A DNA stretch of 64,000 nt from Ichthyophis bannanicus (lineage: Eukaryota; Chordata; Amphibia; Gymnophiona; Ichthyophiidae): positions 907,091,309-907,155,308 of the forward strand of contig CM066035.1 of assembly GCA_033557465.1 (NCBI GenBank). Direction: 5' to 3'. Positions 63,200-64,000 of the stretch are shown in pieces. The position numbers and the translations under genes are program-made. Under the pieces are notes generated by a model. That model was given only the letters and a program-made list of their open reading frames with translations. It searched no databases and was not told the DNA's origin. How positions within the stretch are numbered: position 1 is the first letter of the stretch; the number at the start of each line of letters is the position of its first letter.

Positions 63200-64000
63200 A
63201 ATCACACACAAATCAAATACAATTACTACTACTGAACATTTGTATAGAGCTACAAGACGTATGTAGCGTTGTACAGACACACGTAAAAGACGGTCCCTGT
63301 TCATCAGAGCTTACAATCTAGCCAAGACAACACAGTAGCTGTAGAAATGGGATACATCTAGGGTGAATGGTAAGAAAATACAAAGGAGATCAGGTGAGGT
63401 AAGATCCAAAAGCAGCAGTGAAGAAGTGAATTTTCAGCCTGAATTTGAAAAGGGTCAGAGAAGGCGCCTGATGCACAGACTCAGATTTATTTATTTTATT
63501 TATTTATTTATGTGCTTTTCTATACCGCCCCTTCCAGAGATCAAGGGCGGTTTACAAGGAACTTAAAACAACAATACAGCAGAACAGTGCAATATTGCAT
63601 TACATTAAACATTAGGTATTACATAAGAACTATGATACATAGAAACAGTGTGTAAGCTATTAATGAAAGGAACATAACTATGTTACAAGGAACCAAAAAT
63701 GGCAAGTTATTTACATGGTTAGCAAGAGTTATTTGCAGTCATAAGTACAATATTGGGAGGATGCTGAATTGCGGGGATATTCAGATGAAGTCTGGATTTA
63801 GTTTGTTCCAGGCATAAAGAGCAGCATGGTGAAAGGAGTGGTTTGGAGTTAGCAATAGAAGAGAAGGGCACAGATAGAAGCGATTTGCCAGAAGATTGGA
63901 GTTCCCGAGGAGGGGTGTATGGAGAGAAGAGAGGAAAGGCAGTGAGGAGCTGCAGAGTGAATGCACTCATAGGTTAGCAGGAGAAGTTTGAACTGGATGC
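63200..64000 (-). pseudogene. CR1/L2-like LINE 3' end, second copy, split by Z2
   Basis: Shares 'ttgaaaagggtcagagaa' and 'gagctgcagagtgaatgcac' with 25366-25700. The minus strand encodes the same RT C-terminus ('PPRELQSSGKSLLSVPF', 'YAWNKL'). The 3' UTR runs to about 63200, including 'agagcttacaatctag'. It continues beyond the window edge. Z2 interrupts between 63490 and 63794. Confidence 0.7.
63490..63794 (-). mobile_element. Z2: small SINE/LINE-tail repeat
   Basis: Begins (TTTA)n, then 'tataccgccccttccagaga', as in Z1. It is flanked by 'gattta' at 63484-63489 and 63795-63800, inside the LINE. No ORF. Confidence 0.6.

Noticed and set aside
1..64000. CRISPR arrays
   Set aside because: The repeats found are a minisatellite, microsatellites and ITRs; there are no evenly spaced repeat-spacer units.

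Overview
This window looks like a piece of a very large, repeat-packed vertebrate genome, most likely an amphibian such as a caecilian or salamander. That is inference: it rests on dense DIRS-type tyrosine-recombinase retrotransposons together with CR1/L2-like LINEs, a Penelope-like element, a hAT MITE and a tRNA-type SINE. I found no host gene, no host rRNA or tRNA gene and no CRISPR. Nearly every long open frame is a transposon gene, and most are broken.

The dominant content is eight DIRS elements in three families. Each family has inverted terminal repeats (ITRs), an internal complementary region (ICR) that joins the complements of the two outer ends, and gag, pol (RT, RNase H and a DAM-like C-terminal domain) and tyrosine recombinase (YR) genes. 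Family A: A1 (82-6087) and A2 (27667-43619, split). Family B: B1 (9004-20848, split), B2 (14141-19912), B3 (20849-25110), B4 (27767-36409), B5 (44104-62717, split) and B6 (46311-52074). Family C: C1 (55832-62476, split) and the miniature C2 (57240-58252). Diagnostic bases shared by the left and right ITRs let split elements be paired across their insertions.

Layout. 1-6190: A1 sits inside a minisatellite. 6191-7492: no gene seen. 7512-8844: a 5'-truncated Penelope-like element with a GIY-YIG nuclease frame and a hammerhead-like fold, flanked by a 19-bp direct repeat. 9004-25110: B1, containing a hAT MITE in pol and the whole of B2 in its YR gene, joined tail to head to B3. 25366-27666 and 43620-44103: antisense LINE remains; one LINE is split by A2. 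A2 has B4 inside its left ITR. B4 in turn holds a CR1-like LINE (28921-30408) and element X2. A2 pol holds element X3. 44104-62717: B5, containing a SINE and the whole of B6 in gag, a small SINE/LINE-type repeat before pol, and C1 (with C2 inside) at its ICR. 62718-64000: flank and another antisense LINE.

The least explained objects are X1 (20965-22585), X2 (32829-34448) and X3 (39549-40883). All three have TG...CA ends and 4-bp target duplications, and each has an ATG exactly 28 nt from its 5' end. In X2 and X3 that ATG opens a long charged ORF (400 and 314 codons). They look like solo LTRs, or LTR-like elements, that carry a gene inside the LTR. B6 is the best preserved DIRS: its pol and YR frames are open and only gag is frameshifted. 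In B2 a one-base difference fuses pol and YR into a single 898-codon frame.
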